64,000 nucleotides of DNA from NCBI RefSeq assembly GCF_004362015.1, contig NZ_SNWW01000005.1, positions 354,075 through 418,074 on the forward strand, read 5' to 3'. Position 1 is the stretch's first letter. Every line of letters begins with the position of its first letter. Both the position numbers and the translations under genes were made by a program. This document shows, piece after piece, positions 9,759 to 17,243 of the stretch. This DNA is from Flavobacterium chryseum (GTDB taxonomy: Bacteria; Bacteroidota; Bacteroidia; Flavobacteriales; Flavobacteriaceae). The notes beneath the pieces are model-generated. The model did not search any database and was not told the DNA's origin. It saw only the letters and a list, made by a program, of their open reading frames with translations.

Positions 9759-10328
9759 TTACTCAGGCAAACTCAAAATATAAAAAATGGATTTAGCCAA
9801 ATCATTATAGGTTTTCAAAACAACATAATACCATTTATTTTCAGTAATATCAACTTCAAACAGATCATTCTTTTTATGATTTTTAATTGCATCTTCAAAT
9901 GTTTTATGCATAATTCCTTCATTAAACCATCCTAGGTCACCTTTATTAACATTACTGTCCATAGTGTAAATAGTAGCTAATTCTCCAAATGGTTTACCAT
10001 TTTTATATAATTTGATAATCTCTTTCCTTTTTTTATTAATTTCATTAATAGTTAACTTACTGCCATCTAAATAAATATAACTAACTCTCATCGAGACAAT
10101 AGGTTCAGTTCTTACGATTTTATCTTTATCTATCATATCTTTTTCAAGAAATCTATTTTTATAATAATCGAGACTATCGTTACTAATTTCTAAAGTTGTA
10201 ATTTCAGCTTTTGGATTCAATTTAATAAAATTCTCAGCTTCTTCAAGAGAATTAATTTGTCCAAGATTTTGAGAAGAGACAATAGTTAAACAAAAAAAGT
10301 TAAGCGTTAATACTAAATATTTAAGCAT
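9759..10328 (-). CDS. Periplasmic parvulin-type peptidyl-prolyl isomerase
   Basis: 189 residues with a signal peptide (MLKYLVLTLNFFCLTIVSSQ). The C-terminal half resembles a PpiC/parvulin domain: a first strand SMRVSYIYLDG, then FGELATIYTMDSNVNKGDLGWFNEG and a closing KWYYVVLKTY strand. It should assist folding in the periplasm, which does not fit an RNA-repair operon. It lies between the OLD-like ATPase gene and RlaP2 inside a pair of 20-base direct repeats, so it looks like a later insertion. The isomerase assignment rests on domain pattern only. Confidence 0.75.
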   Translation of the reverse strand: MLKYLVLTLNFFCLTIVSSQNLGQINSLEEAENFIKLNPKAEITTLEISNDSLDYYKNRFLEKDMIDKDKIVRTEPIVSMRVSYIYLDGSKLTINEINKKRKEIIKLYKNGKPFGELATIYTMDSNVNKGDLGWFNEGIMHKTFEDAIKNHKKNDLFEVDITENKWYYVVLKTYNDLAKSIFYILSLPE

Positions 10329-10351
10329 AATGTAATGGCTAATTAAAAAAA

Positions 10352-10371
10352 TTTAAGGTTTGGATGGTCAT
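10352..10371. repeat. 20-base direct repeat, copy 2 (duplicate RlaP2 start after the ATPase gene)
   Basis: On the minus strand the ATPase stop codon (10373-10371) overlaps by one base an ATG (10371-10369). That ATG opens MTIQTL, the same first residues as RlaP2, before the frame ends a few codons later. Only one base of 20 differs from 9681-9700. Confidence 0.8.
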
Positions 10372-12395
10372 TATTTTTGTGCGATAAAATTATAAATTTC
10401 AATGGTTAAATTTTCTATATCCTTATTTTTTGACAAGATTTCCCATGAAAAATTATTATTAAAAACTAACTCGCTTAATTCTCGTTTATTAATTATTGTT
10501 CCAAAAGAACCATCTTTTACTTCATACGTTGATTGATTGAGAATATAAGTAGATGATATTTTACCCATCTTTTTTCTTAATTCTTCTAAAAATTCTCCCA
10601 CGTATTCTTTCGTAAAATTTGAAGAATCAATTTCAGATAATACTTCATCAATTTTTACTAAAATTTGATCTTTATGTGATTTAACCAATGTTTTATTGCA
10701 AAGATCAATTAAAATTTCCTTCCAAATTTCATTAGTTAAAAGATTCTCTATTTCTCTTATATTCCAAACAACTTTAGGAATAAAATTATCTGTTTTTGCA
10801 TCTTCCAACTCTCTTAATCTAATTCCTTTTTTACTGTTTTTTTTAGATGCATCAGAATCTGCTAAAAGAAATATTCTATTACTAATTGATAAAGCTTTTA
10901 TGTCATTCAAAACAAAATTCTCAGCTCTCTTTTCTACTTTATCATCAAAAATATAGTGATCAATATTAGAACCTGCATATTCAAAAAAAGCAAAATCAAT
11001 ATCTTCTTTTATACTATAATATTTCTTGTTATTATTTTCAAATAGATACTTTATATATGACTTCAAAAAAGCTTTTATATAATTTCTATCAGATATTCCT
11101 TCAACCCAAATACTACAATTTGCCATAAAAACTGAAGAATTATTTACGCCTAATTCTTTTAGCAATGAATTATCTCCTCCATTTACATTTTTTATAATAA
11201 ATTGTTTATCATTTAATTCATTATTTCTCGGCGAAAATGAATAAATAGAAACATTGTCTTTTTCAATTGTCAAATCCAAAAAATGATTTGAATGGGTGGT
11301 AATTATATATCGTAGATTTTTCTTTTTTAAGTCTTCATTATTAGTTATCTGTTCTAAAAATAATCTTTGCATTCCTGGATGAAGATTTAATTCTGGTTCG
11401 TCAATATATATAAATGAGTTATCTTCAGCCATAAAGATTTTATACATTAATATTATTAATGCTTGAATTCCATCTCCTAATTCATATAATTTTCGAGTGT
11501 CTTTTTCACCATCAACGTGTATAAGAATTAATTCAGATTCATTAATACCTTTTTCATTATCATTTTTATCAAATTTTGCTACAATATCTATTTGTTTACC
11601 ATCAAAAAAATTTATGCTTAAAAATTTTTCAAATTTTTCAAATTGATTTCTTATAGATTTTTCAGAATTTCTAGAATTTAATATTTCTCTATATAAATGT
11701 AACCCTGTAAAAACATCAATACTTTTATCAATTTTATAATTTTTTAAGTATGTATGAAGAAAAATATCTTTCTCAACTTTTTCATAATCATTTATACCGG
11801 GCTCATCTAATTTCTTTTCTGATCCATATTTTGTTATTTGAAATAATGAATGAGCACTTCTTAAAGTTGGTATGTAATATTTTTTAAATCCTGAATAGTC
11901 ATACAAAAAATCATTTTCAAACCTTGTGAAATTTATTGCTTCTACATTATTTACTTTACCATTCAATTGAGATATTTTCACTTGATTTTTGTCAAAAACA
12001 TCCAGAATACTATTTGGTTTACCTAGATCCAAATTAATTAGAATATTGGCTCTGATAACTTTAGCAATTTCAGTAGTTTTAGCAGAAGTGTATCCAGCAT
12101 TTCTATTTCTATCATATTGCGATAAATAAACCTTCCCTTCTTCGTTTACAATCTCTATCGCATTATTATAATCATTGATTTGTTTTTTAAAATTCAGTAA
12201 TTCTGAAATACCAACAAATCTATTTACCTTCATAAGATTTCTAATAAATCTACTTTTACCGCAATTATTGGCTCCTATAATAATATTTATAGAATTAAAA
12301 TTTGGGAAATACGAAAGAGATTCATTTTCATCATTTAAAAAATAATCTTTAAATAACTCTTTGTTATCTAAAATTAAATCATAAGTCTTTTTCAT
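10371..12395 (-). CDS. OLD-like AAA ATPase with C-terminal TOPRIM domain
   Basis: 674 residues. The ATPase carries a P-loop GANNCGKS (41-48), a Walker B/signature region FIYIDEPELNLHPG (about 328-341) and an H-loop ITTHSNHFLDL (365-375). A TOPRIM-like nuclease domain follows, with the acidic Glu432 in WVEGISDRNYI and an LLADSDAS motif at 510-517. This is the layout of OLD-family ATP-powered nucleases found in defence islands. It starts 3 bases after RlaP1 and was probably once overlapped by RlaP2, so it belongs to the repair cassette. The coding sequence is visibly more AT-rich than its neighbours, hinting at transfer. Whether it cuts DNA, RNA or neither is unknown. Confidence 0.85.
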   Translation of the reverse strand: MKKTYDLILDNKELFKDYFLNDENESLSYFPNFNSINIIIGANNCGKSRFIRNLMKVNRFVGISELLNFKKQINDYNNAIEIVNEEGKVYLSQYDRNRNAGYTSAKTTEIAKVIRANILINLDLGKPNSILDVFDKNQVKISQLNGKVNNVEAINFTRFENDFLYDYSGFKKYYIPTLRSAHSLFQITKYGSEKKLDEPGINDYEKVEKDIFLHTYLKNYKIDKSIDVFTGLHLYREILNSRNSEKSIRNQFEKFEKFLSINFFDGKQIDIVAKFDKNDNEKGINESELILIHVDGEKDTRKLYELGDGIQALIILMYKIFMAEDNSFIYIDEPELNLHPGMQRLFLEQITNNEDLKKKNLRYIITTHSNHFLDLTIEKDNVSIYSFSPRNNELNDKQFIIKNVNGGDNSLLKELGVNNSSVFMANCSIWVEGISDRNYIKAFLKSYIKYLFENNNKKYYSIKEDIDFAFFEYAGSNIDHYIFDDKVEKRAENFVLNDIKALSISNRIFLLADSDASKKNSKKGIRLRELEDAKTDNFIPKVVWNIREIENLLTNEIWKEILIDLCNKTLVKSHKDQILVKIDEVLSEIDSSNFTKEYVGEFLEELRKKMGKISSTYILNQSTYEVKDGSFGTIINKRELSELVFNNNFSWEILSKNKDIENLTIEIYNFIAQK

Positions 12396-12398
12396 AAA

Positions 12399-13148
12399 TT
12401 ATAAATTTATTATTTTAAGAAAAAATAAATCCAAATCTTTACTCAACTTTTTCCCACTCTTCAATTTACTTGCATTCTCCTGATTAAATTTCACTGTTTC
12501 CAGTAAAAAATCAGTTATTAAAAGTTCTTTCGGGTGTAAATACTTTTCGCCTTGGCTGGCTTTTATATTTTGTAATTCTATTATTTTATCTTGTATGTTT
12601 TGTGGTGCAATTGGCAATAAATCAGCAAAAGCAACAGGCGGGAAAGTATTGTTTTCTATAATCCATTTTCCTGCTAAAGCGGTTCTTAAGGCGTAGAAAT
12701 AACTTTTTAGTTTTACTTCTTCCATTTCGCATACTTCCATGAAATTTTTGGTCGTTCCCAGATAATGATGTAAAGTTGCTATTGGCGAAAAACAATCTAC
12801 GGCTAGCTCCTGCATTTGTTTTGCAAATTCTTCGTTTGCATAATACACTACAGGCGAAAACAACCACTCGATCAAAGGTGCGTTAGATTTTGCTAACAAC
12901 TTTAAGGTTTTTCGTAACTCCCAGCCGGAACCGTCAAGATCATCTTCGGTCATGAACTCTATTACATCCGGTTTTTCCCAAAGTGATAAATAATAATCTT
13001 GTTGGTGTTTGTATATAAAACGAATATCATAATCGCTGTCTGGAGAAGCAAATCCCCAAGCGCGACTTCCAGATTCTACAGCAAAAAGTATTTCTACATT
13101 TTTCTGTATTTCTATTTCCTTTAATTTTTTAAGTATTTTTTCTTTCAT
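12399..13148 (-). CDS. RlaP-type nucleotidyltransferase (first copy)
   Basis: 249 residues with a clear Pol-beta nucleotidyltransferase signature: ESGSRAWGFASPDSDYDIR, with GS at 27-28 and DxD at 39-41. This matches the RlaP/YcgL family (COG3541), recurrent partners of RNA ligases in bacterial repair operons. It could add or replace terminal nucleotides on damaged RNA; that is inference. It has its own promoter (13157-13189) behind a palindromic repeat, and it is followed after 3 bases by the OLD-like ATPase gene. The two repair blocks may therefore be transcribed separately. Confidence 0.85.
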   Translation of the reverse strand: MKEKILKKLKEIEIQKNVEILFAVESGSRAWGFASPDSDYDIRFIYKHQQDYYLSLWEKPDVIEFMTEDDLDGSGWELRKTLKLLAKSNAPLIEWLFSPVVYYANEEFAKQMQELAVDCFSPIATLHHYLGTTKNFMEVCEMEEVKLKSYFYALRTALAGKWIIENNTFPPVAFADLLPIAPQNIQDKIIELQNIKASQGEKYLHPKELLITDFLLETVKFNQENASKLKSGKKLSKDLDLFFLKIINL

Positions 13149-13156
13149 GATTGTTT

Positions 13157-13189
13157 CAAATGTAATTAAACTGGAAAGTTTTATAGCAA
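13157..13189 (-). promoter_or_regulatory. Putative promoter of the RlaP1-ATPase block
   Basis: On the minus strand TTG (13189-13187) and TACATTTG (13164-13157) are 22 bases apart. The -7 element ends 9 bases before the ATG, giving a very short leader. No palindrome of the kind seen at hen1 is present. Confidence 0.5.
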
Positions 13190-13257
13190 GTAGTTACACC
13201 TGATTTTTTTGCTACGAACACGCCAGGGCGCAAGATTCTTTTTAAGCTGACTGTAAT

Positions 13258-13351
13258 GTTTGTCATTTCGACGAAGGAGAAATCACACTCGGAATTCCGT
13301 AAAGCAATCGCCAATCTTTGTCGAGTTACTAGTGTAATTTCTTTTTCGTCT
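13258..13351 (+). repeat. Palindromic dispersed element, copy 1
   Basis: Arms GACGAAGGAGAAATCACACT (13270-13289) and 13331-13350 pair at 17 of 20 positions. The core contains CCAATCTTTGTCGAG. A second copy in opposite orientation lies at 16845-16946. Both begin with TTTGTCATTTCGA. It fills the gap between the kinase/phosphatase gene and RlaP1. Confidence 0.7.
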
Positions 13352-13370
13352 AAATAACATAAAAAGAGAA

Positions 13371-14270
13371 TCAAAAATCTCCATAATAGACTTGGAAACA
13401 AGGCAATTTTAGCTCGTTTCTCCAGGTATCAACTACTTGGTTTCTATCGTCTAAAACAAACTCTACAAAGTATTTATCTTTTATAGATTCGTTATAGATC
13501 TCGGTTTTTATGATCGAATCTTTTCGGTTGTCCTTGGTTTTACGCATGATCAAATCGTCGTATTCGATTTCGTGTTTTTCGAGAAACCTCAACGTTGGTG
13601 CTTTGTATCGGTCTTCTCTTCCTGAAACCAATAAGATTTTATATCCTAATTTCTTATAATTTCTCAAAACGTTTGCCACCGGATTATTGATTTCGTCTTC
13701 ATCGCATTTGCTGGCATCAAAAGGATTTCTTCCGTTCATTAAAGCCAGAGTTCCGTCAAGATCACAAATAATTGCTTTTGGCAGATCTGGGTTTTGTTCG
13801 CAGTACTCCAAATTTTTGTTTACTTTTTTTATCGGTTTAAAATCAAACTTTTCCTTTGTTTTTTGCAATTGGTGGTACATATTTTCAATCACTTTTTTTG
13901 GTACTTTTCGGTCTCTTTTTTCGTTTCGGATTAAAATTTCTGTTAATGGCAAATCGAACACTTTAAATTCAATATTTGCCATTTCAGAGAAATCATGTAA
14001 AGGTTGTTTGATGTATTCTAACTTTACGTTACAAGTATCCAGAATAACATTCCATCCATTTGAAAGTAAGGTTTTGATTTGTCCGTTTACAATTTTCGAA
14101 ATCATATTTTCAACTGCCGGATCCGTAACTTCCTGAAATTGCGAAAACCTGATTTCATCACGGCTTATTCTCATCGTTTTAGGTTCAGTTCGCACTTTCC
14201 ACTCGGCGAAAGTGCTTTTTCCTGATGCCGGACAACCTGTAAGTATCGTTAATGTTGGTGTTTTTTTCAT
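13371..14270 (-). CDS. T4 PseT-type polynucleotide 5'-kinase/3'-phosphatase
   Basis: Heals broken RNA (or DNA) ends by phosphorylating 5'-OH and removing 3' or 2',3'-cyclic phosphate. 299 residues, nearly the length of T4 Pnkp (301). The kinase P-loop GCPASGKST is at 12-20 and MRISRDEIR at 33-41. The HAD phosphatase motif ICDLDGTLALMNGR has the catalytic pair Asp170/Asp172 (T4: 165/167), and the chain ends DDRNQVVDTWR...GDF as T4 does. Family membership is therefore firm. It is the third gene of a tight hen1-ligase-kinase operon (2-base gap). In standard bacterial Pnkp the phosphatase is instead a metallophosphoesterase. Confidence 0.93.
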   Translation of the reverse strand: MKKTPTLTILTGCPASGKSTFAEWKVRTEPKTMRISRDEIRFSQFQEVTDPAVENMISKIVNGQIKTLLSNGWNVILDTCNVKLEYIKQPLHDFSEMANIEFKVFDLPLTEILIRNEKRDRKVPKKVIENMYHQLQKTKEKFDFKPIKKVNKNLEYCEQNPDLPKAIICDLDGTLALMNGRNPFDASKCDEDEINNPVANVLRNYKKLGYKILLVSGREDRYKAPTLRFLEKHEIEYDDLIMRKTKDNRKDSIIKTEIYNESIKDKYFVEFVLDDRNQVVDTWRNELKLPCFQVYYGDF

Positions 14271-14272
14271 TG

Positions 14273-15457
14273 TTATAATCTTGGATCTAATGTTTTTTCT
14301 ATTTCTTCGTTGTTGATTCGCTTCAAAAGCAATAAACGCATCAGGTAATTTTCTTCTTCTAAATCTTTATACGGAATCTGAAGCATTTTTTGGTTGATTT
14401 CCCAACCGTTTATCGATTGTTCTATCTTCTTTTTTACATTCCTTTTTTCCAAATAATGATCAAAATCCTGATGGAAATTCACTCCATAAATCATCGTCAG
14501 ATAATTGTTATTTCTGACTTTAAAACACGGTGGCAAATTTTTAATGTAATTTTGAACCGGTTTTATCATTATGCCTTCTTCATTTTCATTGGTTAGTTTT
14601 TCGAAAAACGAATACATTTCTTTTAGTTTTTCTTCTCTGTTAAAATCGGTAATTTCTAAATGCAAAAAAGCATCATCGTTCACTAATTTATAAGTCAAAT
14701 TACTGTTTGGTATTATTTCTTCTCCCAAAACGTTTACAACTTTTAAAACGGTAAACGGTTTAAAATGTAATTCAGCTTCATTTCCAAATGTATTAATTTG
14801 ATTATGAAATACTTTTAATGATTCTTGCTGTTTTGTTACATCTGGTATTTTTAAAGTTGCCAAAGCTTCGTACTGACGAACAATGTGGGATTTATGTTTA
14901 CTGCCAAATTCCTTTTTGCTAAGCTTCGCTTTATCTGAAATATATACTGTAAACACCTCCGATTCTCTAACGCTTTCCAGCTTTTCAAGTAATCCTGAAG
15001 ATTGCAAATATTCATTATGAGTTTTTAACGCCTCATAATATCCTGTAAATTCTTTTTCGATTAATCCGGCTCCCAAAACTTTCCACGGCAATAATTCTGA
15101 AGCAATCAAAATAGTTTCAAAATCAGGAAATTCAATTACCATTTTGGCATGCAGATCCTTCAAACTGTTTATTGCTTTTTCTATCTCGATGTGATCAATT
15201 TTAAAACCATTTCTGGAAACAAAATAAGTTTCATCAATGTTTCGTTTCAGGTAAATCGTGCAATATGAACCCATGTATTTTTTTTGAACCACAAATTCTG
15301 TTACACCTTTTCCTAAATAATAATTTACAGCTTCTTCTATGCTTTCTATTTCATTTTTTGCCTTGCTTTTTGGAGCTGGCGAAATGGTTGGTGAAAAATC
15401 ATTTATCTTATTTTTACAAAACCATTCTATTCTGTTTCTTACTCTATAGTCTAACAT
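14273..15457 (-). CDS. ATP-dependent RNA ligase resembling the ligase module of bacterial Pnkp
   Basis: Seals 3'-OH/5'-phosphate RNA ends via an enzyme-AMP intermediate. 394 residues. Motif I is KKYMGSYC with Lys60 as nucleophile; the K-x-M-G-S form is that of the Pnkp ligase domain (KHMGS) rather than the KxDG of T4 Rnl1. ASELLPW (119-125), motif IV EEGIMIKP (293-300) and motif V CFKVRN (Lys313) follow. The length equals a stand-alone Pnkp ligase module. Three bases separate it from hen1 and two from the kinase, so coupled translation is likely. In known Pnkp/Hen1 pairs the ligase needs Hen1 for activation. Confidence 0.9.
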   Translation of the reverse strand: MLDYRVRNRIEWFCKNKINDFSPTISPAPKSKAKNEIESIEEAVNYYLGKGVTEFVVQKKYMGSYCTIYLKRNIDETYFVSRNGFKIDHIEIEKAINSLKDLHAKMVIEFPDFETILIASELLPWKVLGAGLIEKEFTGYYEALKTHNEYLQSSGLLEKLESVRESEVFTVYISDKAKLSKKEFGSKHKSHIVRQYEALATLKIPDVTKQQESLKVFHNQINTFGNEAELHFKPFTVLKVVNVLGEEIIPNSNLTYKLVNDDAFLHLEITDFNREEKLKEMYSFFEKLTNENEEGIMIKPVQNYIKNLPPCFKVRNNNYLTMIYGVNFHQDFDHYLEKRNVKKKIEQSINGWEINQKMLQIPYKDLEEENYLMRLLLLKRINNEEIEKTLDPRL

Positions 15458-15460
15458 CTT

Positions 15461-16738
15461 TTATTTTTTTTGAATGATTACGGCACTTGTTGGATACACT
15501 CCCTTTACACAATCTCCTACTCCGTAAAATGATTTAGGATTTGGGAAAATTTCATTAATTAACATTACGAATTCGGAATTTGATAATTCAAAATCGTGAT
15601 CGTCGTGCCTGAATTCTTCTGTCATTTCATAATTTACATTAAAATCTTTATCCGGCGTTGTTACAAATAATTGTTTAAACTGCGTATTATCGCGAATCCA
15701 GATTAGTAATGATTTTGCTTCTTCAAAAGAATTATGCTCGATAACTTCGCTCAAAATAATCTGACCTTCAAAACCTTTTATTTCTTCTAAATTTTCAACC
15801 CAATGCAAGTTATCAGCATTTTCTATCGCTATGATTTTGTCTGCAATATGTTTAAAATCAACTTCGTCATATGCGTGATATTCATTTGCAAATCCCTTTT
15901 TAAGCAACATTTTAAAATATTGTAATTCGCCACAGCCAAAATCTAAAACCGGTTCATCAAAATTGATTTTGCTACAAATAAATTCTTTTCTGGATTGATG
16001 CGTATCTGTAAAAACAAATTGAACTTCGTTGTCAAAATACGCTTCTAACTGTGGTTTGAATTTTTCAAATTGAACCGGAGAACGCATTATTCTTTTTATA
16101 AAAAGGTAAAACACGAAATACGGAATACCCGAAATATTGGTTAACATCGTGATATGTTTTTGAATAAAATAATCATCGATATAAGTGTAAACCGCATATT
16201 TATTTGTAAAGTGCGAAAACAAGGCCACAAGCGAAAATTTCTGCAATGCTTCTCTCACTGTTTTTCCTCCTATTTTTAATTCGAAATTATTACCTATTTT
16301 ATGGTTTAATGAAATTCCGTCAATGTATTTGGACAAAAGATAATTTCCGTTTTTATACCAACCAGAATCGATAAAAAAAGTAGCAACTTCTATCGTACAT
16401 TTTTCTGTATCAATTTCATTGTAATTTTTGTCTAACCATGAAATTACTGTTTCATTCAAACTTGCATTTTCTTTATATAGATGATTAAAAAATTCGGTTG
16501 CTATATTCAAAGCTAACAATGGGCTACAGTAACTTTGAAAATCAATTTGATTTCCTTCTTCGGGCAAATAACTGTTTTTGCCATCCAGAAAGACACAATG
16601 ATATTCAAAAGCAGAAATAACATTTCCTGTAATAATTCCGTTTTTTAATTCTTTTAAATAGAGACCCTGATCCGTATTTGGATTTTTATAAAGGATATCT
16701 AAAAAGTATTTGTTCTCTGATTTAAGTTTTATAATCAT
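15461..16738 (-). CDS. hen1: RNA 3'-terminal ribose 2'-O-methyltransferase Hen1
   Basis: Methylates the 2'-OH of a broken RNA 3' end before sealing, so the repaired site cannot be cut there again. 425 residues: an N-terminal bacterial-Hen1 domain of about 240 residues (the part that activates Pnkp ligase in characterised systems), then a methyltransferase. SAM motif VLDFGCG is at 264-270 and the metal-binding motifs are SEVIEH (330-335) and FRHDDHDFE (376-384). The frame reaches 16774, but a TATATTTG -7 element lies at 16765-16758, so ATG 16738 is the start. First gene of the repair operon, under palindrome C. Confidence 0.93.
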   Translation of the reverse strand: MIIKLKSENKYFLDILYKNPNTDQGLYLKELKNGIITGNVISAFEYHCVFLDGKNSYLPEEGNQIDFQSYCSPLLALNIATEFFNHLYKENASLNETVISWLDKNYNEIDTEKCTIEVATFFIDSGWYKNGNYLLSKYIDGISLNHKIGNNFELKIGGKTVREALQKFSLVALFSHFTNKYAVYTYIDDYFIQKHITMLTNISGIPYFVFYLFIKRIMRSPVQFEKFKPQLEAYFDNEVQFVFTDTHQSRKEFICSKINFDEPVLDFGCGELQYFKMLLKKGFANEYHAYDEVDFKHIADKIIAIENADNLHWVENLEEIKGFEGQIILSEVIEHNSFEEAKSLLIWIRDNTQFKQLFVTTPDKDFNVNYEMTEEFRHDDHDFELSNSEFVMLINEIFPNPKSFYGVGDCVKGVYPTSAVIIQKK

Positions 16739-16757
16739 TGTGTTTATTTTTGTTTGA

Positions 16758-16765
16758 CAAATATA
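16758..16765 (-). promoter_or_regulatory. -7 element of the hen1 promoter
   Basis: TATATTTG on the minus strand is an exact TAnnTTTG match 19 bases before the hen1 ATG. The expected -33 position falls inside palindrome C (16776-16794), whose TTG is only 14 bases away. The promoter may therefore be weak without an activator, or the palindrome may mask it. Confidence 0.6.
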
Positions 16766-16775
16766 GATTTTCACC

Positions 16776-16794
16776 TACGCAATTATTTTGCGCA
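16776..16794. promoter_or_regulatory. Palindromic operator C (hen1)
   Basis: TACGCAATTATTTTGCGCA has CGCAA/TTGCG arms around a 5-base centre. It differs by only a few bases from the operators at 17244-17262 and 23524-23542. It covers the -33 region of the hen1 promoter. Confidence 0.75.
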
Positions 16795-16844
16795 GTTAAA
16801 TTAAATTTTCTTCTTCTCTATTAAACGGTTTTTCAAATGTAGGA

Positions 16845-16946
16845 TATCATTTTGACGGGGGAGAAATCTCCTTGAGAGGCTCAACAAAGATTGGGCTTTC
16901 GTTGCGGAGCTACTTTCGGAGATTTCTCGTGCCTCGAAATGACAAA
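16845..16946 (-). repeat. Palindromic dispersed element, copy 2
   Basis: Arms GAGAAATCTCC (16861-16871) and GGAGATTTCTC (16918-16928), with ACAAAGATTGG in the centre. It is the same family as 13258-13351 but inverted. It lies just beyond the 3' end of the tRNA-like gene and could stop its transcript. Confidence 0.7.
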
Positions 16947-16982
16947 CAGTACGTTTACAGCTTTAATATAGACTATTAATAG

Positions 16983-17100
16983 TGAAGCAGATGGGATTCG
17001 AACCCACGACCCGGACATTAAAAGTGTACGAAGTAAGTTTTGATTGACCTTTTAAGGATAATTTCAAAACTACCTGCTCTAACCGCTGAGCTACTGCCTC
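16983..17100 (-). ncRNA. tRNA-like RNA with UUU anticodon loop and a 45-base inserted stem-loop
   Basis: Read on the minus strand, GAGGCAG (1-7) pairs fully with CTGCTTC, leaving A as discriminator. The D arm GCTC-AGCGGTTA-GAGC and the T arm GTGGG-TTCGAAT-CCCAT are intact. An anticodon arm GTACA-CTTTTAA-TGTCC (one mismatch; anticodon TTT at 17022-17020, Lys type) precedes a normal GGGTC variable loop. Removing bases 17074-17030 leaves exactly 73 nucleotides. The 45-base insert lies between positions 26 and 27 and folds with A26 into a stem AGGTA-GTTTTGA/TCAAAAC-T-TACTT. No CCA is encoded. It lies beside a hen1/ligase/kinase operon and is bracketed by operators B and C. It is not a normal decoding tRNA; a repair-linked tRNA-like RNA is the best guess. 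Confidence 0.75.
17030..17074 (-). other. 45-base insert in the tRNA-like RNA
   Basis: The insert forms a 12-bp stem with one bulged T (including A26 at 17075), including one G-T pair. The loop of about 20 bases contains a small CCT/AGG hairpin. No group I or II intron core could fit in this length. Confidence 0.7.
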
Positions 17101-17107
17101 ATAATAT

Positions 17108-17186
17108 TTGAATAAAAAGGTAATGGTATAAGTGTGTACGTGGAAAGAGTTTCAAAGTAACTTAAAACTTGACCTGCTTTATTCAA
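17108..17186 (-). repeat. Stem-loop upstream of the tRNA-like RNA with a degenerate copy of its insert
   Basis: Arms TTGAATAAA (17108-17116) and TTTATTCAA (17178-17186) pair perfectly, and AGGT (17118-17121) pairs with ACCT (17172-17175). The interior repeats, with gaps, pieces of the tRNA-like insert on the same strand: AGCAGGT, AGTTTT, TTACTT and CGTACAC in the same order. A weak promoter (TTG 17186-17184, TTACTTTG 17160-17153) overlaps it. Confidence 0.5.
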
Positions 17187-17243
17187 TTTTTTATTTTCAA
17201 TGAACGTTTGTTTTTATTTCCTGAACAAAGATTTCAAAAGCAG

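Noticed and set aside
10371..12395. PrrC or RloC anticodon nuclease
   Set aside because: The tail is TOPRIM-like (WVEGISD, LLADSDAS), and neither a PrrC-type nuclease motif nor a zinc-hook coiled coil is seen.
13156..13401. 81-residue minus-strand open frame between RlaP1 and the kinase gene
   Set aside because: It lies almost wholly in the palindromic element, overlaps the kinase gene end and the RlaP1 promoter, and has no protein-like composition.
16983..17100. Group I intron in a tRNA gene
   Set aside because: The insert is only 45 bases, sits at 26/27 rather than in the anticodon loop, and cannot hold an intron core.
16983..17100. Ordinary functional tRNA-Lys gene
   Set aside because: The uninterrupted reading has a 45-base insert and a mismatched anticodon stem; it is kept as a tRNA-like RNA instead.
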